From positions 1 to 7,492 of the forward strand of contig CALZAJ010000076.1 of NCBI GenBank assembly GCA_945613785.1: a stretch of 7,492 bases of DNA, in the 5' to 3' direction. Below the pieces are notes generated by a model, which searched no databases, had not been told where the DNA came from, and saw nothing but the letters and a program-made list of their open reading frames with translations. The DNA comes from an uncultured Verrucomicrobiota bacterium. Its GTDB lineage: Bacteria; Verrucomicrobiota; Kiritimatiellia; RFP12; UBA1067. Shown here piece by piece: positions 1 through 7,492 of this stretch. Numbering within the stretch: position 1 is the first letter of the stretch; every line of letters begins with the position of its first letter. Both the position numbers and the translations under genes were made by a program.

Positions 1-2382
1 CGGCGCACGGACGAGTTCGATCGCCGCGTCCGCCCGGTTCGTCACATTGCCGACGAGCACGGTCGAGACCTTGGCGCCGAGACGCGCGAAGCGACGGGCC
101 GCCGCCTCGGGACCGGTCTCGGTCGTGGAGCGTCCGTCGGTCACGAAGACCGCACCGGCGAGTTCCTCGGAGGGGATGCGGTCCAGGGCCTGCTCGAGCG
201 CCGCGGCATAGTCGGTCCTCTCACCGCCGAAGGCGAACGGTTCGACGTCATAGCGCTTGCCGAGGTTCTTCTCGAGCATCGCCGCGACATTGGTCGCAGT
301 CTCGTAACGGACGACGCCGTTGGTCTGTCCGTCGGCATCCGCATCCGCCCGCATCATCGAGAGCGAAGCGTCGGTGAAGACGGCCACGCGCCGGTGGATC
401 GTCCGGGTGACGTCATGCGTACAGGAGATCTGCAGAAGCATCCAGAGAAGCGCGAGAAACGCGAGCGTGCGGAGCACGAGGCGCGCGCGCGACGGAATCG
501 CACCGCCGCGTTCGTTGTCGAGACGACGGCAGAGGAGAAGCTCCGCGATCAGCAGGAGAAGCGCGACGATGCCGAGGGGACGGCAGATCTCGACGCCGAA
601 GCTGCGTCCGACGATCGCCGCGAGTGCATCGTCCGCGCTACGGGCATAACCGAGGTCGATGGAGACGGAGATGGCGTCCGTCGCCTCCGCATCGAGCGGC
701 GTGAGGTCGCCCTCGCGGGCGCGCCACTTGAGATCTGTCGTCACCGGGAAGGAGTTCGTGCCGGCGATCGAGTAGACAAGCTCGTGGGCGAACGGGACGA
801 AGTCGGGACGCGTCGGGAAGGCGGTCGTGTCGAGATCGAACGGAAACGCCGAGATCGCGGTGCGGCCCTTGCCGTAACGCGCGGTGACAATGGCGGCCGA
901 GCCGTCGGAGAAACGCTCGGCGACATCGATTCCGTTGGTCAGCGCGAATTCGTCGAATTCGACGCGCGCAGCGACGGGCGCCTTCGAGAACGTGACGTCG
1001 CGGAGGCGGTCGTTCCAGTTCGTCCAGGCGACCGAGAAGACGTCGTTGGTGTAGAAGTCGGTCTGGGCCTTGACGCCCGGGACCGTGAGGAGTCCGCCGC
1101 CCGCCTTCACCCATTTCGTCAGGTTGGTCGTGGCCTTCGGAGACAGGAACGGGACGTCGCAGAGGACGGTCGCGGCAATGCCGTTAAAGGTCTCAGGCTT
1201 CTCGAGTTCGGCCGCACGGACCGTGCGGGGACGGACCAGGAAGACCGCGTTGGTGCCGCGGAGCTCCGGACGGAGCGCGGCGTCGAGGAAGGAGGTCGGA
1301 CGCTTGAAGCCGGTCTCCGAGGGGCGTCCGTTCACGAGCAACACGTCCAGCGACTCGACGACATCGACGGGATTGGTCACCGTGCTGTCGCTCGCGATGT
1401 CATCGGGAAGGCTCAACGATGCGACAACCTCATGGCGGCCCTTCGTCTCGAACGAGCACGGGAACTCGAAGGTACGGGAGAGACCCGGCAGGATCTGTCC
1501 GACCGGCGCACGGGCGATTTCCGCGCCGTCGAGGGTCAGGACCGTGTCGCCAGGCGAAAACGCCTCGGAGCCGGAGTTGACGACCGTGACGGAGAACGTC
1601 AGCGGACGGTCGGTGCCGACGATGCGGCGCGAGGGGATGACGGACGCGATGGCGGCGTTCTTGACGTGCTCGGGCCGTTCCAGTGCGCGCCAGATGACGG
1701 GCGGACGGCGCTGGAAGCGCGCGAAGAGACGCTCGACGCGACCCCATTCCGCAGCGTCGTCGGGACGCCAGCCGTAGGCCTGTCCGTCGCCGAAGACGAT
1801 GACTTCCTTAGCGGGATTGTTGCCCGCGGCCAGGACTTGTCCGGCCGCCGCGAGAGTGCGGGGGGCGTCCATCGTATCCTCGCCGGCCTCGATCTTCTCA
1901 AGGAGGTCGAGGACCTCACGCTTCGAGGAGATCGGAGAGGCGGTGAGAATCGTCGGCTGCCGGTCGCCGAGGACGACGCCGAAGGCCGTGCCCTTCGGGG
2001 AGAGCTTCACGAGCTCGCGGGCTTCCTCGAGGGCGCGGGCGATGCCGAGGCGGCCCGTCGCGTCGGGAAGACGCATCGACGCCGAGGTGTCGAGCACGAT
2101 CACGACGTCCTTGTCCATGCCCTTCGATCCGAACAGGTGGAGTTCGGGGAGGAACGGACGCGCAAAGGCGAAGACCGCAAAGACGATCACAAGCGTCCGC
2201 AGCACGAGGAGGATGATGTCCTCGATCATTAGCTTGCGGCGCTTGCGCTGCATCGACTCCTTGAGGAACATCCACGCGCCCCACAGGACACGTTCGGCGG
2301 TCCGCTTGCGGAGAAGGTGGAGGATGATCGGCGCCGAGGCCGCGACCAGTCCGAGCAGCATCCAGGGTACGACGAAGGACAT
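1..2382 (-). CDS. BatA-like membrane protein with two VWA domains and a GATase-like domain (C-terminus beyond the window)
   Basis: The frame starts at ATG 2382 and has no stop down to base 1, giving at least 794 residues. Order of parts: two N-terminal membrane spans (about 5-24 and 55-76) around a basic loop (RKR, RKRRK), as in the BatA/aerotolerance N-terminal family; VWA domain 1 (about 92-220) with MIDAS D98-T-S100-A-S102 and the GDG strand at D199; a beta-sandwich of CARDB type (about 250-340); a glutamine-amidotransferase-like fold (about 345-545) with KAGGGLLTV near 426-434, RYGKGR near 502-507 and FPTRPDFVPF near 522-531; membrane spans about 600-617 and 635-653; VWA domain 2 from about 665 with MIDAS D671-A-S673-L-S675, T723 and D749. 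The start is fixed by a TGATG overlap with the upstream DUF58 gene and by GGAGGT 8 nt before the ATG. The family is thought to work with MoxR ATPases at the envelope. Having both halves in one frame is unusual. Substrate unknown. The long open frame, family-like motifs and ribosome site make the coding call firm. Confidence 0.9.
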   Translation of the reverse strand, partial: MSFVVPWMLLGLVAASAPIILHLLRKRTAERVLWGAWMFLKESMQRKRRKLMIEDIILLVLRTLVIVFAVFAFARPFLPELHLFGSKGMDKDVVIVLDTSASMRLPDATGRLGIARALEEARELVKLSPKGTAFGVVLGDRQPTILTASPISSKREVLDLLEKIEAGEDTMDAPRTLAAAGQVLAAGNNPAKEVIVFGDGQAYGWRPDDAAEWGRVERLFARFQRRPPVIWRALERPEHVKNAAIASVIPSRRIVGTDRPLTFSVTVVNSGSEAFSPGDTVLTLDGAEIARAPVGQILPGLSRTFEFPCSFETKGRHEVVASLSLPDDIASDSTVTNPVDVVESLDVLLVNGRPSETGFKRPTSFLDAALRPELRGTNAVFLVRPRTVRAAELEKPETFNGIAATVLCDVPFLSPKATTNLTKWVKAGGGLLTVPGVKAQTDFYTNDVFSVAWTNWNDRLRDVTFSKAPVAARVEFDEFALTNGIDVAERFSDGSAAIVTARYGKGRTAISAFPFDLDTTAFPTRPDFVPFAHELVYSIAGTNSFPVTTDLKWRAREGDLTPLDAEATDAISVSIDLGYARSADDALAAIVGRSFGVEICRPLGIVALLLLIAELLLCRRLDNERGGAIPSRARLVLRTLAFLALLWMLLQISCTHDVTRTIHRRVAVFTDASLSMMRADADADGQTNGVVRYETATNVAAMLEKNLGKRYDVEPFAFGGERTDYAAALEQALDRIPSEELAGAVFVTDGRSTTETGPEAAARRFARLGAKVSTVLVGNVTNRADAAIELVRAP

Positions 2383-3302
2383 CAGCGGCCACCTCCCCTC
2401 TGGTGATAGCGGACGAAGATGTCGGCGAGGGCGCGGTCAAACGGCACCGAGGTCTCGACCGTCTCGAGCGTGACGTGCATTTCGCCGCAGCCGCGCTTGA
2501 GCTCCGCCTGATGGCGATTGTAGTTCTCGAGGTATTCGCGGCGGATCGCGCGCGTGTCGACATCGAATGCCTGCGGGGACTCGAGGTTCTCGAAGCGCTT
2601 CATCTGCTCGAACGGGAAGGTGCGCTCTTCGGCGGCGATCGTCTGGATCGCGATGACCTCGTGGTTGCGGAAGCGGAGATGGTGCAGCGCCTTGAGGAGT
2701 TCCGCGCAGGGCGAATAGAAGTCGCTGACGATGAAGACGACGGACCGCCGTGGAATGCGCTCGGCGATCTCGTGCAGGACGTCCGCCATCTCCGTCTCGT
2801 CGCCGGGACGGACGGCGTCGATGGTCTCGAGGATGTTGCGGACCTGCGCCGGCTGGGACTTGGCGGGCATGAAGGACCTCACCGCGGTGTCGTAGGTGAC
2901 GAAGCCGACGGCGTCCTGCTGAGTGACGAGCAGGTAGGAGATCGAGGCGGCGAGATGACGGGCGTAGTCAAGCTTGGAGAGTCCGTTCGCCGCGGACTCG
3001 CCGCGGTAGGCCATCGAGCCCGAGACGTCGAGGACGACCGTCGCGCGCAGGTTGGTCTCGTCGACGTACTGCTTGATGTAGAAGCGCTGACGGCGCGCGA
3101 CCAGCTTCCAGTCGAGGTTGCGCAAGTCGTCGCCGGCCACGTACTGGCGGTGCTCGGCGAACTCAACGCTCGAGCCCTTGCGGGCGCTGCGGTGCTTGCC
3201 CGAAATGAAGCCGTCGACGGTGCCGTGCGCCAGGAACTCCAGGCGTCCGATCGTCTTCAGCGCCGCCTCCGGCAGCCACTTCATGTAAGGAGCTTCAGCC
3301 AT
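2382..3302 (-). CDS. DUF58 family protein with VWA-type metal site
   Basis: Predicted soluble protein of 306 residues; no membrane span is visible. The DUF58 hallmark is clear: GDDLRNLDWKLVARR at about 57-71, followed by the conserved IKQYVDETN stretch. A VWA strand then carries the MIDAS motif D92-V-S94-G-S96, with GDET (T170) and SDF (D194) as likely further metal ligands. DUF58 proteins are regularly encoded beside MoxR ATPases and membrane VWA proteins and are thought to be part of the same chaperone-like complex; the direct substrate is not known. The start MAEAPYMKW is chosen because AAGGA, overlapping the MoxR stop, sits 5 nt before it. An in-frame ATG at 3443 would overlap MoxR by 133 bases and adds a segment unlike the family. 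The stop overlaps the next start as TGATG. Confidence 0.93.
   Translation of the reverse strand: MAEAPYMKWLPEAALKTIGRLEFLAHGTVDGFISGKHRSARKGSSVEFAEHRQYVAGDDLRNLDWKLVARRQRFYIKQYVDETNLRATVVLDVSGSMAYRGESAANGLSKLDYARHLAASISYLLVTQQDAVGFVTYDTAVRSFMPAKSQPAQVRNILETIDAVRPGDETEMADVLHEIAERIPRRSVVFIVSDFYSPCAELLKALHHLRFRNHEVIAIQTIAAEERTFPFEQMKRFENLESPQAFDVDTRAIRREYLENYNRHQAELKRGCGEMHVTLETVETSVPFDRALADIFVRYHQRGGGR
2391..2396 (-). promoter_or_regulatory. Shine-Dalgarno site of the BatA-like gene
   Basis: GGAGGT on the - strand lies 8 nt before the ATG at 2382 and inside the last codons of the DUF58 gene. With the TGATG stop/start overlap it points to coupled translation of the two genes and sets the start of the large membrane protein. 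Confidence 0.75.
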
Positions 3303-3307
3303 GCGGG

Positions 3308-3310
3308 TCC

Positions 3311-3312
<2 letters not shown>
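3308..3312 (-). promoter_or_regulatory. Shine-Dalgarno site of the DUF58 gene
   Basis: AAGGA on the - strand overlaps the TAA stop of the MoxR gene (3313-3311) and lies 5 nt before the ATG at 3302. It decides between this start and the longer in-frame alternative at 3443. Confidence 0.65.
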
Positions 3313-4326
<1,014 letters not shown>

Positions 4327-4330
<4 letters not shown>

Positions 4331-6108
4331 TTCGTTTCCTTTCCTTCTTCGTCCGCGTCGACCGTCTCGTCGCGCTGGTAGATGGGGAGCATGCGATACG
4401 GGACCGTGAAGGCCAGGATCGCCATGGAGGTGGAGTAGACGGGATTGCTCTCGTCACCGTTGCCGCGCCAGGAACCGTCCGGCTTCTGCCGCTGCAGGTA
4501 CGTCTCGTACATCCAGCCCTCGAAGTCCTTCCAGAGGTCACCGCCGAGCTGGAAGAGTCCTTGCGAGGTATAGTAAAGTCCGTAATGGACGTTGCCATGG
4601 TTCGCGGCGAGGGCGCGACGGTAGGTCTTCGCCACATACTGGGCGCCCTTCATCGCATCGGGATCGAGATGCTTGCCGCAGAGCTCGAGGCAGAGGATTG
4701 CCGCGCCCGTGAGACGTTCGGCATGCTGTCCGTTGTTCCACTGATAGCTGAAGCAGCCGTCGTTCTCGCGCTGGCAGCGCTTGATGTAGAGGACCGCCTT
4801 CTCGATTGCATCGACCGGGAGACGGACGCCGTTCAGGCGCGCGCTACGCAGGGCCATCAGGCACCAGCCGCTGCAGGAGAGATCGGAATCGTTCGAGAAC
4901 GGCTGGTAGCGCCAGCCGCCGAGGTGCGCAGGATGGCTCTTCTTCTGGTTCTGCGCGTCGAGAATCACCCTCACGGCCTGCGGCAGGATCTCGTCGATCC
5001 GCGCCTGGCGCGCGTCATCGACCATGCCGCTCATCTCGGAGAGGAACAGCGTGCCGATCGCATGGGCATACATGCGCCCGTTGGCCTTCGCGCCCATGTA
5101 GCCGCGGAACTGCGCGTTGCCCGACATGTCCGCCGTCGAAAGGACGTAGTCGAGACTTTTCAGGATCATCTCGCCATAGGGTTCGGACCCGGGCAGATGG
5201 CCCTTGGAGAGACAGGCCATGCCCACGAGCGCGGGAAGCGCGGCGGAATCGCCGTACTGGCCCTGGAAGGACCCGTCCGGACGCTGCTGGGTCGCAATGA
5301 ATTTCAATCCGCTTTCCACCGCACGGTCAACCTCGTCCGCCTCTGGCGAGAACGTGGAGGACCCGCTCAGGACCTTCCAGAGCGGCGAGCCCGAACTGAC
5401 GGACTCCGTGCGGCCGGCCGCCGACTCCGTCTTGACGGCAACAGCCGCCAGAACCGAACCGACACCCATGGCCACCGCGGCAAAACCGAGGAGAATGGCG
5501 AGAGCCGCAACCGACGAGCGGCGGAAAAGCCAACCCTTCGGACGCGTCGCCTTCAGGAGGCGGGCCGTGAAATCGGGCGAGAGCTCCGTCTGCGACAGCA
5601 TCGCATGCAGCGCGTCCTTCGCATAGTGCAAACGGCTGCGAACGGTCCCTTCGGGGACACCGGTCACCTTCGAGATTTCCGCCGTGGACATCTCCTCGAA
5701 GAAACGCAGGACGACCACTTCGCGGAAATTGTCCGGGAGCATCTTCACGGCCGTCCTGACCGCCTCAGCGCTACCGCGGAAAACGAATTCCTTGAACGGA
5801 TTCGATTCGTCCTCAACATCCGGCATTTCCCCGCGCGCGAGCATCTCGGGACGCGCAGACTTCTTGCGGAGATCCATGCGGTGGAAGTTCAGCAGGATCG
5901 TGTAAATCCAATAATAAAAGGATCCCGTCGGACGAAACTCGTCAATCTTCAGAATCGCCTGCTCAAACGCGCGAAAGACCAGGTCCTCCGCCTCATGCGA
6001 ATCGCGGCAGAGCATCTCCGCGGCCGTCGTCAACCGCGCACGGTACTCTGCGACCAGACGCTTCGTTCCCGACTCTCGGTCGGCCTTGATTTCCTCGTAG
6101 ATTTCCAT
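4327..6108 (-). CDS. ECF sigma factor fused to a membrane-anchored prenyltransferase/squalene-cyclase-like domain
   Basis: One 593-residue polypeptide. Residues 14-85 are an ECF sigma region 2 (EAEDLVFRAFEQA at 39-51, then FYYWIYTILLNFHRMDLRKK at 64-83). Residues 119-170 are region 4, with LPDNFREVVVLRFFEEMS and the helix-turn-helix ISKVTGVPEGTVRSRLHYAK. A linker (172-198) ends in basic FRR and leads into one membrane span (about 199-225), so the rest should face outward. Residues 260-575 form a prenyltransferase/squalene-oxidase repeat (alpha/alpha barrel) with QW-like turns QRPDGSF (275-281), QRENDGCF (446-453) and QKPDGSW (541-547), GGWRYQP (397-403), and YYTSQGLFQLGGDLW (512-526). The class II cyclase DxDD acid motif is not seen; the nearest is DSDL at 407-410, so a binding or sensing role is more likely than catalysis. 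No strong ribosome site precedes the ATG. It heads the MoxR block and overlaps moxR by 4 nt. Signal and target promoters are unknown. Confidence 0.9.
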
Positions 6109-6224
6109 TGCTACATCAATAACAATGCGTCAGACAGAGAAGTGTTCAATCTTTTTTCGCTTGAAATGATAATTTGAAAAAAGCGAGATTTTTCATCATT
6201 TTCAAACGTCCTGCGCCAAAAAAT
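6109..6224. other. AT-rich gap between dprA and the sigma-fusion gene
   Basis: This 116 bp gap is much richer in A/T than its surroundings and holds no reading frame of note. It should contain the promoter of the four-gene block and the end of the dprA transcript. I found no convincing -35/-10 pair and no classical hairpin followed by a T-run. The main visible structure is a set of overlapping inverted repeats, listed separately. Confidence 0.6.
6151..6206. repeat. Overlapping AT-rich inverted repeats
   Basis: Perfect 8 bp arms CTTTTTTC (6151-6158) and GAAAAAAG (6176-6183) are separated by 17 bp. A second perfect pair, TTTGAAAA (6173-6180) and TTTTCAAA (6199-6206), is separated by 18 bp. A third pair, TTGAAATGAT (6161-6170) and ATCATTTTCAA (6195-6205), matches with one bulged base. 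The arms overlap, so only some can pair at once. They could be an operator, a weak terminator of dprA, or competing RNA hairpins. The low base complexity raises the chance that some matches are accidental. Confidence 0.5.
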
Positions 6225-7364
6225 TCAGCTCGCTCGCGGCAAGGCCACGCGGTTCCCGGGGAAGTAGCGAAGACGTCCTTTGAGCCGTAGCGTCATGCAG
6301 AGGGCATTGACCTTCGCCACGGGCAGTTTCGTCTTGCGGACCAATTCGTCGATCGAGATTCCCTCGACGTCCACGTGGCGCATGACAAGGGCTTCCTCGA
6401 CACTGTAAGGCGGAGCCGGCGGGACGGTGGACGCCGAGCCGGCTTCGGGGATGGCGGACGAGTCCGGATGCGCTTTCCGCGTCCCTTGCGACGTTCGACC
6501 GCCCTTCGGTGCGGACAGCTTCGTACGCGGCAGGAGTTCGCTCATTTCCTCCTCGACATCGCGCGCGTTACGGACCAGACGGGCGCCCTCGCGAATGAGC
6601 TTGAGGCAGCCCTGACTCGAGCGGCTGTCGACGCGTCCGGGAACCGCCATGACGGTCCGCCCGAGATCTGCAGCAATCCCCGTCGTAATGAGCGTACCAC
6701 TCTTAAGGGGCGACTCGATGGCGATCACGCCACGGGCAAGGGCCGCAACCACGTGGTTGCGTTGCGGGAAAGTCTGGGTGTCAGGGGCGCGGCCAAACGG
6801 GAACTCGCTCACGACCGCACCGCCCTTGGCGACAATCTCGCGAGCGAGTTCGCGGTTTTCTTCGGGATAGAATCGGTCGAGACCCGAGCCGATCACGCCA
6901 ACCGTCACGCCCCCCGCGGCCAACGCGCCCTTGTGGGATTCCGCATCGATACCCAGCGCGAGACCGGACAGGATCATCCAGCCGCCTTCTGCGAGCGCGC
7001 GGGCAAAGCCAAACGCCTGGTCGAGTCCGTAAGGCGTCGCCCGCCGCGTGCCGATCAGGGCCAGCGCGGGTTTGGAAAGCGCCTTCACGTCCCCCTTTAC
7101 GTACAGGGTCAGCGGACGTCCGGGGGCGTCCTTCAACTGCTGCGGATAGTCGTCGTCCGCCGGCGTCAGAATCTCGACCCCAAACTTCTTGGCCAGACGG
7201 AACTCGTTCTGCCAGTCCACTTCACCACCCGCGCGCGAGACCTTCTTCGGATAGTTCTCCCAGGCCGCAACGACCGACCCGAACTTCGCCACGAATTCGC
7301 CAACCTTGACCGATCCGACCTGTTCTGTGAGATTAAATGCAACGTAAGCTTCTTTTTCGGTCAT
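6225..7364 (-). CDS. dprA: DNA processing protein DprA
   Basis: DprA (Smf) binds incoming single-stranded DNA and loads RecA in natural transformation; it is also widespread in bacteria not known to be competent. The 379-residue protein is of usual length. It has an N-terminal helical SAM/HhH-like part (about 5-45), then the extended Rossmann fold (about 65-275) with GTRRATPYG (105-113), SGLALGIDAESHKGAL (133-148), GSGLDRFYPEENREL (159-173), FPQRNHVVAALA (199-210), KSGTLITT (221-228) and VPGRVDSRSSQGC (241-253). A polar, low-complexity linker (about 280-318, rich in P, S, A, G) leads to a C-terminal winged helix of the DML1-like type (about 320-375, ending LRLKGRLRYFPGNRVAL). The ATG at 7364 has no clear ribosome site. 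The gene ends 116 bp before the sigma-fusion gene on the same strand; cotranscription is possible but not shown. Confidence 0.96.
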   Translation of the reverse strand: MTEKEAYVAFNLTEQVGSVKVGEFVAKFGSVVAAWENYPKKVSRAGGEVDWQNEFRLAKKFGVEILTPADDDYPQQLKDAPGRPLTLYVKGDVKALSKPALALIGTRRATPYGLDQAFGFARALAEGGWMILSGLALGIDAESHKGALAAGGVTVGVIGSGLDRFYPEENRELAREIVAKGGAVVSEFPFGRAPDTQTFPQRNHVVAALARGVIAIESPLKSGTLITTGIAADLGRTVMAVPGRVDSRSSQGCLKLIREGARLVRNARDVEEEMSELLPRTKLSAPKGGRTSQGTRKAHPDSSAIPEAGSASTVPPAPPYSVEEALVMRHVDVEGISIDELVRKTKLPVAKVNALCMTLRLKGRLRYFPGNRVALPRAS

Positions 7365-7369
7365 GGCAC

Positions 7370-7399
7370 TTGCAAGATACGAAGAAATTATGATATACT
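7370..7399 (+). promoter_or_regulatory. Sigma-70-type promoter for tRNA-Glu
   Basis: TTGCAA (7370-7375) and TATACT (7394-7399) are separated by 18 bp, close to the housekeeping consensus. The -10 ends 19 bp before the tRNA, which predicts a short 5' leader. The -35 lies only a few bases upstream of the divergent dprA start codon. Confidence 0.6.
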
Positions 7400-7416
7400 T
7401 TGAACTCGTTGAACAA
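7387..7416 (-). promoter_or_regulatory. Possible dprA promoter
   Basis: On the - strand TTGTTC (7416-7411) and CATAAT (7392-7387) are 18 bp apart and upstream of the dprA ATG. The match is moderate. It overlaps the -10 region of the divergent tRNA promoter, so the two could exclude each other. Confidence 0.35.
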
Positions 7417-7418
7417 AC

Positions 7419-7492
7419 GGCCCCATCGTCTATCGGTTAGGACACGAGCTTTTCATGCTTGGTAGAGGAGTTCGACTCTCCTTGGGGCTGCC
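7419..7492 (+). tRNA. tRNA-Glu (anticodon UUC)
   Basis: A complete cloverleaf can be folded by hand. The acceptor is GGCCCCA (7419-7425) with TGGGGCT (7483-7489), the first pair being G-U. The D arm is GTCT/GGAC around ATCGGTTA. The anticodon stem is CGAGC/GCTTG with loop TTTTCAT, which puts TTC at positions 34-36 (7452-7454). The T stem is AGGAG/CTCCT with loop TTCGACT. A discriminator G (7490) is followed by CC at the window edge, so an encoded CCA tail is likely, with its last A just outside. Confidence 0.95.

Noticed and set aside
942..956. Palindrome with two GAATTC sites
   Set aside because: It lies inside the coding frame and is explained by the residues E-F-D-E-F. No sign of a regulatory role.
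394..2232. Long + strand open frame of 612 codons
   Set aside because: It is the exact codon-register complement of the large VWA membrane protein. It stays open because that gene almost never uses TTA, CTA or TCA codons. Its product is Arg/Asp/Glu-rich without recognisable domains.
1916..2563. - strand open frame of 215 codons across the DUF58/VWA junction, plus those at 1599-1919 and 638-1114
   Set aside because: These lie in other frames of well-supported genes, are Arg/Ser/Pro-rich, and would displace the MIDAS-bearing frames.
6109..6160. ECF-type promoter (GAAC ... GTC) upstream of the sigma-fusion gene for autoregulation
   Set aside because: On the - strand GAAC is present near 6145, but the only GTC nearby is too close for normal ECF spacing. 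I could not support an autoregulated promoter.
4561..6177. Long + strand open frame of 538 codons, and similar ones at 2403-3314, 3329-4381 and 6375-7403
   Set aside because: Each is antisense to a gene with clear family motifs, has shadow-like composition (rich in R, E, D, A, G), and shows no domain.
6199..6224. Intrinsic terminator right after dprA (T-run following the stop codon)
   Set aside because: There is a T-run just past the stop, but no stable GC-rich stem precedes it. The inverted repeats further on are AT-only and not followed by a T-run.

Overview
The window (7,492 bases, GC-rich, with short AT-rich gaps) is bacterial. One tRNA gene lies on the + strand at the right edge; all five protein genes are on the - strand. 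A MoxR / DUF58 / membrane-VWA cassette combined with an ECF sigma factor carrying a membrane-anchored C-terminal domain suggests the PVC superphylum (Planctomycetota, Lentisphaerota, Kiritimatiellota or relatives). This is inferred from gene content and style only; no taxonomic marker was compared.

Layout, right to left, which is the direction of transcription of the protein genes. A tRNA-Glu(UUC) at 7419-7492 (+) is separated by 54 bp, with divergent promoter-like elements, from dprA (7364-6225, -). An AT-rich 116 bp gap at 6224-6109, full of overlapping inverted repeats, precedes a tight four-gene block. That block is (i) an ECF sigma factor fused through one membrane span to a prenyltransferase/squalene-cyclase-like alpha-barrel (6108-4327); (ii) a MoxR-family AAA+ ATPase (4330-3311), overlapping the previous gene by ATGA; (iii) a DUF58 protein with a VWA-type metal site (3302-2382), 8 nt downstream; and (iv) a very large membrane protein starting in a TGATG overlap at 2382 and running uninterrupted off the left edge (1-2382, at least 794 codons).

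The last gene is easy to miss because it has no stop inside the window. It begins like a BatA protein (two N-terminal membrane spans, VWA domain), continues with a beta-sandwich and a glutamine-amidotransferase-like domain, then has two more membrane spans and a second complete VWA domain. It looks like two neighbouring Bat-type proteins fused into one.

Working model (inference): MoxR ATPases act with VWA proteins as chaperone-like or envelope-stress modules. Here the block is led by a sigma factor whose own C-terminal domain should sit outside the cytoplasmic membrane, so one polypeptide could sense an envelope signal and switch on the MoxR/VWA module. dprA and tRNA-Glu are housekeeping neighbours with no obvious functional link.
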